Shown in pieces: positions 13,027 to 19,400 of a DNA stretch of 19,400 nucleotides. Under the pieces are notes generated by a model. It did not search any database. It saw only the letters and a list, made by a program, of their open reading frames with translations, and was not told the DNA's origin. The position numbers and the translations under genes were made by a program. The stretch's first letter is position 1, and each line of letters begins with the position of its first letter. The stretch is from NCBI GenBank assembly GCA_910578805.1, contig CAJTRS010000034.1, positions 1-19,400 of the forward strand, written 5' to 3'. The stretch comes from an uncultured Muribaculaceae bacterium (lineage in GTDB: Bacteria; Bacteroidota; Bacteroidia; Bacteroidales; Muribaculaceae).

Positions 13027-13608
13027 TTGGGAAAGTTTACAGAATATAAATTACCGCTCAAGAGCATCGCTCCCGGCACTCACGAATTTGAGTATCATCT
13101 GGGCAAGGTGTTCTTTGAAAACATGGAAAGCGCCGACATTCACGATGCCGACCTTACCGTAAAGCTATCTGTCACCTACAAGAGTGACATTTATACTCTG
13201 GCATTCCACATCACCGGCACCATAACCCTTATCTGCGACCGTTGCCTCGATGATCTGATACAGGAGATAGACACCACTTACAACCTCACCGTGCGCTACG
13301 GCGATGATTACAACGACGACTCCGACGAGTTGCTTATAATCCCCGCGAGCGACAACTACCTCAATGTGGCCTACATGATCTATGACACCGTGGCTCTTAC
13401 CGTGCCTATAAAGCATGTACACCCCATGGGCAAGTGCAACCGCCAGATGAGCGCAATGCTGAAAAAACACCGTGCGCACCGCCCCGACGATGAAGACGCC
13501 GAACTCGAGGACTCCCTGATCGACGAGATGGACTCGATGGACAGCGAACCGGCCCCCACCGATCCACGCTGGGACGGACTCAAAAACCTCGGAGGCGAGA
13601 ATGACTGA
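13027..13608 (+). CDS. DUF177 (YceD-like) protein with TTG start
   Basis: A 193 aa cytoplasmic protein of the DUF177/YceD family, which is linked to large ribosomal subunit and 23S rRNA metabolism and is normally encoded just before rpmF, as here. The start is the TTG at 13027. Translation from it gives MGKFTEYKLPLKSIAPG, the N-terminus expected for Bacteroidales members; it lies 27 bases after a TAACTTTG box, and no ATG is near. The frame is open further upstream, but that part crosses a terminator and the promoter and is not likely coding. The conserved CDRCLD motif is at 70-75, and a further cysteine (C137) lies in HPMGKCNRQM. The C-terminus has an acidic stretch and the family ending TDPRWDGLKNL. 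L32 follows 75 bases later, without an exact promoter of its own. Confidence 0.88.
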   Translation: MGKFTEYKLPLKSIAPGTHEFEYHLGKVFFENMESADIHDADLTVKLSVTYKSDIYTLAFHITGTITLICDRCLDDLIQEIDTTYNLTVRYGDDYNDDSDELLIIPASDNYLNVAYMIYDTVALTVPIKHVHPMGKCNRQMSAMLKKHRAHRPDDEDAELEDSLIDEMDSMDSEPAPTDPRWDGLKNLGGEND

Positions 13609-13683
13609 CATCATACGCGGCACACACCGACAGAGACTACTCTTCTTAAAACAGAATAAATAACATAATAACTTAAAATAACA

Positions 13684-13869
13684 ATGGCACATCCCAAACG
13701 AAAACAATCGAAGACCCGCACAGCCAAGCGTAGAACTCACGATAAGGCTGTAGCCCCCACTTTGGCTCTTTGCCCCAACTGCGGCGCATGGCACATATAC
13801 CACACCGTTTGCGGCGAATGCGGATACTACCGCGGTAAAATAGCTATCGAAAAGGCTGAAGCCATCTAA
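13684..13869 (+). CDS. rpmF: 50S ribosomal protein L32
   Basis: A 61 aa basic ribosomal protein. The N-terminus MAHPKRKQSKTRTAKRR is the L32 signature. The zinc ribbon is complete, with CPNC at 30-33 and CGEC at 43-46, so this is the zinc-binding form of L32 rather than a cysteine-less paralogue. Length is typical. It sits between the DUF177 gene and fabH, the classical arrangement, and is probably transcribed from the promoter at 12969-12999. Confidence 0.98.
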   Translation: MAHPKRKQSKTRTAKRRTHDKAVAPTLALCPNCGAWHIYHTVCGECGYYRGKIAIEKAEAI

Positions 13870-14008
13870 AGCCTGACGGCTGCGAAAAGCTTCACATAAC
13901 CGCCCACACCAATATTCTCCAGAGAACGCCAAGCCATCAGTGCATCAGCCCTCCGGAGGGTATTAGTTGTGTCGGCATATTTTAACACCACAACATACCA
14001 ATTCGACT

Positions 14009-14992
14009 ATGCTTAATGCAAGAATATCAGGTGTTGCCTCTTACGTACCCGACGACATTTTGGACAACGAAATGCTGTCGAAAATGGTTGACACCACCGA
14101 CGAGTGGATAACCACACGCGTAGGCATCAAAGAGCGCAGAATCCTCAAAGTGGAGAATGCCGCTTCGTCATATATGGGCATTCAGGCCGTAAAACGACTG
14201 CTCGAGTCCACCGGCACAAAACCTGAAGAGGTGGACCTGCTCATTTGCGCCACCTCCAACCCCGACTACCGCTTCCCCTCCACAGGCTCAATCATAGCCC
14301 ACGAATGCGGACTTAACAACGCCTATGCCTACGACCTCCAGGCTGCTTGTGCAGGCTGCATCGTGGCTCTTCAGGACGGTGCCGCCTACGTGCGCTCCGG
14401 ACTGCGCAAAAAGGTAGTGGTCGTGGCAGCCGAGATGATGTCATCGATGGTCAACTACGAAGACCGCACCACATGTCCCCTCTTCGGTGACGGAGCCGCA
14501 GCCATGATGCTCGAGCCCACCGACCGCGAGGTAGGCATAATCGATGCCGTATTCCATGTGGACGGCGTGGGACGCGAACACCTGCTCATGAAAGCAGGCG
14601 GATCGGCACACCCTGCTTCACACGACACCGTTGACCGTCAGGAACACTTCGTGTATCAGGACGGACGCTTCGTGTATAAGCACGCCGTGACCGACATGCT
14701 CGAGTCATCGCTCGACGTGTGCCGCCGCAACAACCTGACAATGGACGATGTGAACTGGCTCATACCTCATCAGGCCAATCTCCGCATCATCGAGGCCGTC
14801 TCGTCACGCGCAGGCATAGACCCGGAAAAAGTATTGGTCAATATCGAATACCGCGGCAACACCAGCGCGGCTTCCATACCCTTGTGCATTGACGAAAACA
14901 AGCACCGCATCAAAAAAGGGGACAAACTGATACTCACCGCATTCGGAGCAGGCTTTACATGGGGTGCCATGTATGTGATCTGGGACATCTGA
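14009..14992 (+). CDS. fabH: 3-oxoacyl-[acyl-carrier-protein] synthase III
   Basis: Condenses an acyl-CoA (normally acetyl-CoA or a branched primer) with malonyl-ACP to start type II fatty acid synthesis. The thiolase-fold catalytic triad is present: C114 in DLQAACAG, H254 in IPHQAN and N284 in YRGNTSAASIP, matching C112/H244/N274 of E. coli FabH. At 327 aa from the ATG at 14009 it has normal length; an in-frame upstream start at 13967 would add 14 unrelated residues. It follows rpmF by 139 bases. The plsX gene often found between rpmF and fabH in other phyla is absent. A strong terminator follows the stop, separating it partly from era. Primer preference cannot be read from the sequence. Confidence 0.95.
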   Translation: MLNARISGVASYVPDDILDNEMLSKMVDTTDEWITTRVGIKERRILKVENAASSYMGIQAVKRLLESTGTKPEEVDLLICATSNPDYRFPSTGSIIAHECGLNNAYAYDLQAACAGCIVALQDGAAYVRSGLRKKVVVVAAEMMSSMVNYEDRTTCPLFGDGAAAMMLEPTDREVGIIDAVFHVDGVGREHLLMKAGGSAHPASHDTVDRQEHFVYQDGRFVYKHAVTDMLESSLDVCRRNNLTMDDVNWLIPHQANLRIIEAVSSRAGIDPEKVLVNIEYRGNTSAASIPLCIDENKHRIKKGDKLILTAFGAGFTWGAMYVIWDI

Positions 14993-15026
14993 TCAGCCCC
15001 AGGCGGCACTACGGATAAAAAAATCG

Positions 15027-15064
15027 ACACTAATAGCATCTTTTCCGATGCTATTAGTGTTTTT
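15027..15064 (+). terminator. Intrinsic terminator between fabH and era
   Basis: A perfect 14-bp stem (15027-15040 with 15047-15060) with a TTTTCC loop, followed by TTTT. A 7-A run just upstream would also give a T-tract on the other strand. It ends 50 bases before the era ATG. Confidence 0.85.
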
Positions 15065-15113
15065 ATTCTTAGAAGCCGAGCTTCATCACTCTATAACCAA
15101 AACACATCAAGAC

Positions 15114-16004
15114 ATGAACCAAGAACATAAAGCCGGATTCGTCAACATAGTAGGCAACCCCAATGTAGGCAAATCCACTCTGATGAACGACCTGGTGGGA
15201 GAGCGCATCAGTATCATCACCTCCAAAGCCCAGACCACACGCCACCGCATCATGGGCATAGTCAACACACCTGAATACCAGATAGTGTTCAGCGACACAC
15301 CCGGAGTGCTCAAACCTAAATACAAGCTTCAGGAAAGCATGCTCGAATTTTCGGAAGGGGCACTGACCGACGCCGACATTCTGCTCTATGTCACCGACGT
15401 GATAGAAGACCCCACCAAAAACTCCGACTTCATAGCCAAAGTGGCCAAAGAAAAGACACCCGTGCTGCTGGTCATCAACAAAATCGACCTTCTCAAGGGA
15501 CAACAGGAACTTGACACAGTGATAGACCGCTGGAAAGAGTTGCTGCCCAATGCCGAGGTGTTTCCCACATCGGCCAAAGAACACTTCAATGTGTCCAACC
15601 TCATGAACCGCATAGTGGAGCTACTGCCCGTATCGGCTCCCTACTTCGGCAAGGACGCTCTTACCGACAAACCGGCACGATTCTTCGTCACGGAGATAAT
15701 CCGCGAGAAAATCCTGCTCAACTACGAAAAAGAGGTGCCATATTCCACCGAGGTGATCGTGGAGAAGTTTGACGAAAAAGATGGCGCCATACACATCATG
15801 GCCGTAATCTACGTGGAACGCGACTCCCAGAAAGGAATCATGATAGGCAAGGGTGGAACCATGCTTAAACGCGTAGGCACCGCGGCACGCAAAGACATAG
15901 AGACATTCTTCGGCAAAAGAGTGTATCTCGAACTGTTTGTAAAAGTGGAACCCAACTGGCGAAACCGCGAAAACAAACTCCGCTCATTCGGATATATCGA
16001 ATAA
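15114..16004 (+). CDS. era: GTPase Era
   Basis: Essential GTPase that binds the 3' end of 16S rRNA during small-subunit assembly. The 296 aa protein shows the TRAFAC GTPase motifs: G1 GNPNVGKS (14-21), the switch-I region with QTTRHR, G3 DTPG (61-64), G4 NKID (122-125) and G5 SAK (153-155). A C-terminal KH domain follows with the loop GKGG at 245-248. The ATG at 15114 gives the usual Era N-terminus (MNQEHKAGFVNIVG); an earlier in-frame start at 15048 lies inside the fabH terminator and is rejected. No exact TAnnTTTG box lies between that terminator and the gene, so era may rely on partial read-through or a divergent promoter. der follows 78 bases downstream with its own promoter. Confidence 0.97.
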   Translation: MNQEHKAGFVNIVGNPNVGKSTLMNDLVGERISIITSKAQTTRHRIMGIVNTPEYQIVFSDTPGVLKPKYKLQESMLEFSEGALTDADILLYVTDVIEDPTKNSDFIAKVAKEKTPVLLVINKIDLLKGQQELDTVIDRWKELLPNAEVFPTSAKEHFNVSNLMNRIVELLPVSAPYFGKDALTDKPARFFVTEIIREKILLNYEKEVPYSTEVIVEKFDEKDGAIHIMAVIYVERDSQKGIMIGKGGTMLKRVGTAARKDIETFFGKRVYLELFVKVEPNWRNRENKLRSFGYIE

Positions 16005-16011
16005 TCGCGAA

Positions 16012-16027
16012 TAAATTTGTAACTTTG
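16012..16027 (+). promoter_or_regulatory. Two adjacent -7 boxes in front of der
   Basis: TAAATTTG (16012-16019) and TAACTTTG (16020-16027) are both exact TAnnTTTG matches placed back to back, starting 8 bases after the era stop and ending 55 bases before the der ATG. They could give two start sites 8 bases apart. Confidence 0.6.
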
Positions 16028-16082
16028 CATCACCGCACACTATTATTCAAGTATATCCACGATTTAAAACAAGCTCTTATAT

Positions 16083-17402
16083 ATGGGACAGATGATAGCA
16101 ATAGTTGGACGCCCCAATGTCGGTAAATCCACACTTTTCAACAGGCTAACCCAGTCACGCACGGCGATTGTCGATGAGACAGCCGGCACCACACGCGACC
16201 GCCAGTACGGCAAAGTGGACTGGAACGGCAAGGAATTCTCTATCATCGACACCGGAGGCTGGGTGGTGAACTCCGAGGATATGTTTGAAGGCGAAATCAA
16301 CAAACAGGTGCATCTGGCCATTGAACAGGCCGACGAGATACTTTTTGTAGTCGATGCCATGAACGGAGTCACAGACCTTGACGATCATGTGGCCGAGATT
16401 CTGCGAAAGTCGAAGAAACCTGTGATTCTCGTAGCCAACAAAGTCGATTCCTCCGACTGGCTGTACAATGTCCCTGAATTTTACAGCCTCGGCCTGGGCG
16501 ATCCCATGCCGGTGTCGGCCATAAGCGGATTCGGCACCGGAGACCTGCTTGACGATGTGGTGAAGAAACTGCCCGAAGTGGATAGCAACATAGCCGATAA
16601 ACTCGAGGACATACCAAAGTTTGCCATAGTCGGACGCCCCAATGCCGGAAAATCGTCCATAATCAATGCGTTTATCGGTGAGGAACGCCATATAGTTACC
16701 GATGTGGCAGGCACCACACGTGACAGCATCTACACCCGATACAACAAATTCGGATTTGACTTCTACTTGGTCGATACGGCCGGTATCCGCAAGAAAGCAA
16801 AAGTCAACGAGGACATCGAGTACTACTCGGTGATACGCTCTATCCGGGCCATCGAGGCCTCCGATGTGTGCATACTCATGATCGATGCCACCCGCGGCAT
16901 TGAGACACAGGACGTCAACATATTCTCACTTATCCAGCGCAACAAAAAAGGACTGGTGGTATGCGTCAACAAATGGGACCTCGTAACCGACAAGTCGGAG
17001 ACCGCACGCAAGCACTTCGAAAACGCAATACGCGATCGATTTGCCCCGTTTGTCGATTTCCCCATCATATTCGGTTCGGCACTCACCAAGCAACGCATAT
17101 TCAAAGTGCTCGAAACGGCCGTGGAAGTGTATGGCAACCGCAAGCGCACAGTGCCCACATCGCAGCTCAACACCGTGATGCTCGAAGCCATAGCCGCCTA
17201 CCCGCCGCCCGCCAACAAAGGCAAATACGTCAAGATCAAGTATGTGACCATGTTAAAAGGCTCTCCCATTCCCACATTCATATTCTTCTGCAACCTGCCC
17301 CAGTGGGTCAAGGAACCGTACCGACGTTATCTTGAAAACAAAATTCGCGAGAACTGGGACTTTTCAGGAACACCCGTCAACGTGTATATGCGCGAGAAAT
17401 AA
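16083..17402 (+). CDS. der: Ribosome biogenesis GTPase Der (EngA)
   Basis: Essential tandem GTPase for 50S subunit maturation. The first G domain has GRPNVGKS (9-16), DTGG (56-59) and NKVD (119-122). The second has GRPNAGKS (184-191), DTAG followed by IRKKAKV (from 231) and NKWD (296-299). The C-terminal KH-like domain covers roughly 350-439, ending NWDFSGTPVNVYMREK, as typical for the family. The 439 aa length is standard. It follows era, so two ribosome-assembly GTPases sit together downstream of the L32 gene. Its ATG follows a pair of promoter boxes. The SemiSWEET gene lies 52 bases downstream and may be cotranscribed. Confidence 0.98.
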   Translation: MGQMIAIVGRPNVGKSTLFNRLTQSRTAIVDETAGTTRDRQYGKVDWNGKEFSIIDTGGWVVNSEDMFEGEINKQVHLAIEQADEILFVVDAMNGVTDLDDHVAEILRKSKKPVILVANKVDSSDWLYNVPEFYSLGLGDPMPVSAISGFGTGDLLDDVVKKLPEVDSNIADKLEDIPKFAIVGRPNAGKSSIINAFIGEERHIVTDVAGTTRDSIYTRYNKFGFDFYLVDTAGIRKKAKVNEDIEYYSVIRSIRAIEASDVCILMIDATRGIETQDVNIFSLIQRNKKGLVVCVNKWDLVTDKSETARKHFENAIRDRFAPFVDFPIIFGSALTKQRIFKVLETAVEVYGNRKRTVPTSQLNTVMLEAIAAYPPPANKGKYVKIKYVTMLKGSPIPTFIFFCNLPQWVKEPYRRYLENKIRENWDFSGTPVNVYMREK

Positions 17403-17454
17403 CACAACCTCTTAATTACCATATTCTCTTCTTACAAAAACTATTATCTGACAC

Positions 17455-17745
17455 ATGACTTACGAACTCATAACCACAATAGTGGGTTATGCCGCTGCCC
17501 TGTGCATGGTATGCGGCTACCTGCCTCAGGCCTGGTACACCATACGCACCCGCGACACCGACGGCATAGCCCTGCCCACATTCCTGCTGCTCGGAGCCGG
17601 CAGCGTGTTCTTCGTTATCCAGGGACTTCTCCTGGGCAACTGGCCCCTGGTGATAACCAACTCCATCACCACCGTATCAAGCGCCATTGTGTTCGGCATC
17701 AAAGTCCACAACGACCGCCTCAAACGCCGCGGCAACCGCCCCTGA
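17455..17745 (+). CDS. SemiSWEET-type sugar transporter (PQ-loop, MtN3 family)
   Basis: A 96 aa inner-membrane protein with three predicted helices (about 7-29, 39-60 and 64-83) and a basic cytosolic C-terminus. The first helix ends in the PQ motif (GYLPQ, P24-Q25), followed by YTIRTRDTDGIALP, the typical PQ-loop turn. N70 in the third helix corresponds to the conserved sugar-pocket asparagine of this family. SemiSWEETs work as homodimers that let small sugars pass down their gradient. Substrate is not visible. No TAnnTTTG box precedes it, so it is probably read from the der transcript; no clear terminator follows. Confidence 0.88.
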   Translation: MTYELITTIVGYAAALCMVCGYLPQAWYTIRTRDTDGIALPTFLLLGAGSVFFVIQGLLLGNWPLVITNSITTVSSAIVFGIKVHNDRLKRRGNRP

Positions 17746-17837
17746 CCCGGCCTGCCATATTAATGAAACGGCCGTCCACCGCTTTACACTCTCGTATCGT
17801 CATCTGAGAAATAAACGAACGGGCTTAAAAGTATTTT

Positions 17838-17888
17838 CTCCATGGAAAAGATGCTGACTTTTTCCACGGAGCATACTGTATTTCCACG
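17838..17888. repeat. Operator-like inverted and direct repeats
   Basis: CTCCATGGAAAA (17838-17849) and TTTTCCACGGAG (17860-17871) form a 12-base inverted repeat with one mismatch. TTTCCACG occurs at 17861-17868 and again at 17881-17888, exactly 20 bases apart, ending 8 bases before the -7 box at 17897. The element thus has three TTTTCCA-type half-sites, one inverted and two direct, and looks like a regulator-binding region. Confidence 0.5.
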
Positions 17889-17896
17889 AAAAAGCA

Positions 17897-17904
17897 TAAC
17901 TTTG
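17897..17904 (+). promoter_or_regulatory. Promoter -7 box for the SecD-head lipoprotein gene
   Basis: TAACTTTG, an exact TAnnTTTG match, 50 bases before the ATG at 17955 and immediately downstream of the half-site repeats. Confidence 0.6.
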
Positions 17905-17954
17905 CGTATCGGCCTAAAGCCATATCATAGTCAATATCTGAAATCATACAGTCC

Positions 17955-18587
17955 ATGAAAAAATCAAAAACCAAACCGGCATTCATTATTGTTGTCGCAA
18001 CCTTTATCACAATTCTGACGAGCTGCGGCAATATAACCACAAACAAATCCGCAGAGGTAAAGAATGTAACATGGAACGTAGCCGCATATACGGTTATTCC
18101 GTTCGATTCCATCAGTGTTGAATTTGCCGATACCGAAGCATACGGCGACGTATTGCCTTTGCGTTATAGCTACACTCAGGAAGAATCGGAAAAAGTCAAT
18201 GAATTGCTTACTCTAAATGATTCATTGCTCAACGCAAACGGTTATACATATCAGTGGGTCAGATATGGCGAACCTGAATTAATGGACTTGGTGATTGTTC
18301 CGGACACACCCCTGTTAGAACAAGAGGTTGAAGTAACGAAAGTCAATAGACTACATTCATATGACGATAATTTACAAATAGCCTTTAGGTTCAATGACAA
18401 AAAACAATGGGAACATATCACCACTGCCAATATCGGCAAAAGGATAGCCATCTCGGTGAATGGGAAAATACTAAATGCGCCGCAGGTAAATGCCCCGATC
18501 ACACAAGGCGCCTGCTCCGTAACTATTCCGGCAGAAGAAGTACCCGATATGTTACCCGATATTGATTTATCCATATTAGATAAATAA
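17955..18587 (+). CDS. Lipoprotein with a stand-alone SecD P1-head-like domain
   Basis: A 210 aa lipoprotein. The basic N-terminus and hydrophobic stretch (FIIVVATFITI) end in the lipobox LTSC with the acylated cysteine at 24. Residues 117-195 follow the pattern of the SecD/SecDF periplasmic P1 head: DTPLLEQEVEV, then LQIAFRFNDKKQWEHITTAN, then GKRIAISVNGKILNAPQVNA and PITQGACSV. This mirrors SecD's f..lT..n.gk.laI..dG.v.saP.i...I..G. SecD itself has six membrane helices and helps move exported proteins; none of these is present here, so the head is used alone. Residues 37-115 are unassigned. The gene has its own promoter with operator-like repeats and is less GC-rich in codon choice than the housekeeping genes to its left, hinting at an accessory gene. 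Function unknown; a periplasmic or outer-membrane-anchored binding role is an inference. Confidence 0.72.
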   Translation: MKKSKTKPAFIIVVATFITILTSCGNITTNKSAEVKNVTWNVAAYTVIPFDSISVEFADTEAYGDVLPLRYSYTQEESEKVNELLTLNDSLLNANGYTYQWVRYGEPELMDLVIVPDTPLLEQEVEVTKVNRLHSYDDNLQIAFRFNDKKQWEHITTANIGKRIAISVNGKILNAPQVNAPITQGACSVTIPAEEVPDMLPDIDLSILDK

Positions 18588-18603
18588 CAATTTGCCCTGC
18601 TTT

Positions 18604-19400
18604 TTATTTATCTGTTCCTATCCAGGTCCATTTATGCCAGATGTATTCCAGAGGCCCCTGTTTGTATCTGCCAAGCCACCATTTACAGAAAAGAACCTGC
18701 AAGAAGAATGCAACCAGACCGATCAGCAGACTGACGGTATATCCGCAATAAGGTGCAAGGTACAGCCCGAAAGGAAAATAGATTACAGCACCGATAATGG
18801 ATTGTGTTATATAGTTCGTAAGACTCATCTTGCCATAAAACCGCAGATCGCCTATCGCCTTGCTGAACGTTCTGTTATGGTAAAGGATAACGAACGATGC
18901 GACAATCACCAATGTAAAGGCGAGTTTCTGCCACATGTCAAAAGCGGTTCCGACAGACTGATGTACAATAGCGTCATTATTCATGACAAGGTCTTTCAGC
19001 GTATATAGCGGCGCAAACGATACGGCTGCGGCAATCAGCATCATCACCCATATACGAAGATTTCGTTCTGACGACACGAATAGCCGCTTTCGTCCCATAT
19101 AGAAACCAAGCAGAAACAAACCGGCAGTCTGTAAGAAACGTCCGGCATTGATTGCCCAAAACAGGCTTGCCTTCTGACCCAGCGTAATGTTTCCCAATAT
19201 GAAGTCTCCGAAGTTTCCGGCTTTGGTGTATGCTGCCACTTCCGCATACATGTCCCCGACTTTCAGGTCAGGCAACTGATGTGCCGAATTAAACAGACTC
19301 GCAATATAGTGATACCACTCAACGGGTTGCAGCAAAAAGACAATGCACTGGCGTCTTTTAAAATCTGTTAATGCGAAATTATTAAACTCTGTATTCATGT
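18604..19400 (-). CDS. DUF418 (YeiB-type) membrane protein, N-terminus outside the window
   Basis: The C-terminal 265 residues or so of a polytopic inner-membrane protein. Several hydrophobic helices are visible (for example AGRFLQTAGLFLLGFYMG and MMLIAAAVSFAPL). The DUF418 signature is at the end: GKMSLTNYITQSIIG, then a membrane segment, then KWWLGRYKQGPLEYIWHKWT. This family (E. coli YeiB) is thought to be transport- or acyltransferase-related; the substrate is unknown. Full-length members have close to 400 aa, and the frame stays open to the window edge past an ATG at 19398, so the true start lies outside. It converges with the SecD-head lipoprotein gene, with only 16 bases between the stops. 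Confidence 0.85.
   Translation of the reverse strand, partial: MNTEFNNFALTDFKRRQCIVFLLQPVEWYHYIASLFNSAHQLPDLKVGDMYAEVAAYTKAGNFGDFILGNITLGQKASLFWAINAGRFLQTAGLFLLGFYMGRKRLFVSSERNLRIWVMMLIAAAVSFAPLYTLKDLVMNNDAIVHQSVGTAFDMWQKLAFTLVIVASFVILYHNRTFSKAIGDLRFYGKMSLTNYITQSIIGAVIYFPFGLYLAPYCGYTVSLLIGLVAFFLQVLFCKWWLGRYKQGPLEYIWHKWTWIGTDK

Noticed and set aside
13949..13960. CCCTCCGGAGGG palindrome between rpmF and fabH
   Set aside because: Short self-complementary site without a T-run or repeated partners; could be chance in GC-rich DNA.

Overview
The window looks like a chromosomal segment of a member of the Bacteroidales (phylum Bacteroidota), probably close to the Muribaculaceae. Three things point there. 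Several genes are preceded by the phylum's typical -7 box TAnnTTTG, with weak Shine-Dalgarno sequences. One lipoprotein has an acidic stretch right after its acylated cysteine. The order DUF177-rpmF-fabH-era-der is, as I recall, usual in this phylum. The family placement is an inference from gene content, fairly high GC and codon use.

Left part (1-3340): the 3' end of an unknown plus-strand gene, then three minus-strand genes: a secreted GH33 sialidase and two tandem patatin-like phospholipases. Middle (3480-9400): pnp (polynucleotide phosphorylase), a compact class III Fic AMP-transferase, a GH13 alpha-amylase-family enzyme and prs (PRPP synthetase). Each has its own TAnnTTTG promoter. Strong hairpins follow pnp, fic and prs, and those on the two sides of fic are near-identical copies.

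Centre (9400-12700): a small minus-strand membrane protein, then a long stretch without a conventional gene. That stretch has an excellent TTTG-N21-TATCTTTG promoter, several stable hairpins (one with a GNRA-type loop), a 45-codon reading frame and a long terminator hairpin ending in seven T's. I read it as a structured non-coding RNA or an attenuator-type leader, and could not match it to a family. Four envelope genes follow in one direction: an unknown exported protein, an acidic-tagged lipoprotein, an outer-membrane beta-barrel protein and an exported DUF4468-like/BamE-like protein.

Right part (12990-17750): a housekeeping run for ribosome assembly and lipid synthesis. It contains a DUF177 (YceD) protein with a TTG start, rpmF (L32), fabH, era and der, followed by a SemiSWEET transporter. 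The end of the window (17750-19400) is less GC-rich and looks accessory. It holds a lipoprotein carrying a stand-alone SecD P1-head-like domain behind a repeat-rich promoter, converging with a DUF418/YeiB-type membrane protein cut by the window edge.

No tRNA, rRNA, CRISPR array, transposase or complete mobile element was recognised. The best candidates for undescribed biology are the RNA/leader at 9800-10110, the fic cassette between duplicated terminators, and the SecD-head lipoprotein with its operator-like repeats.
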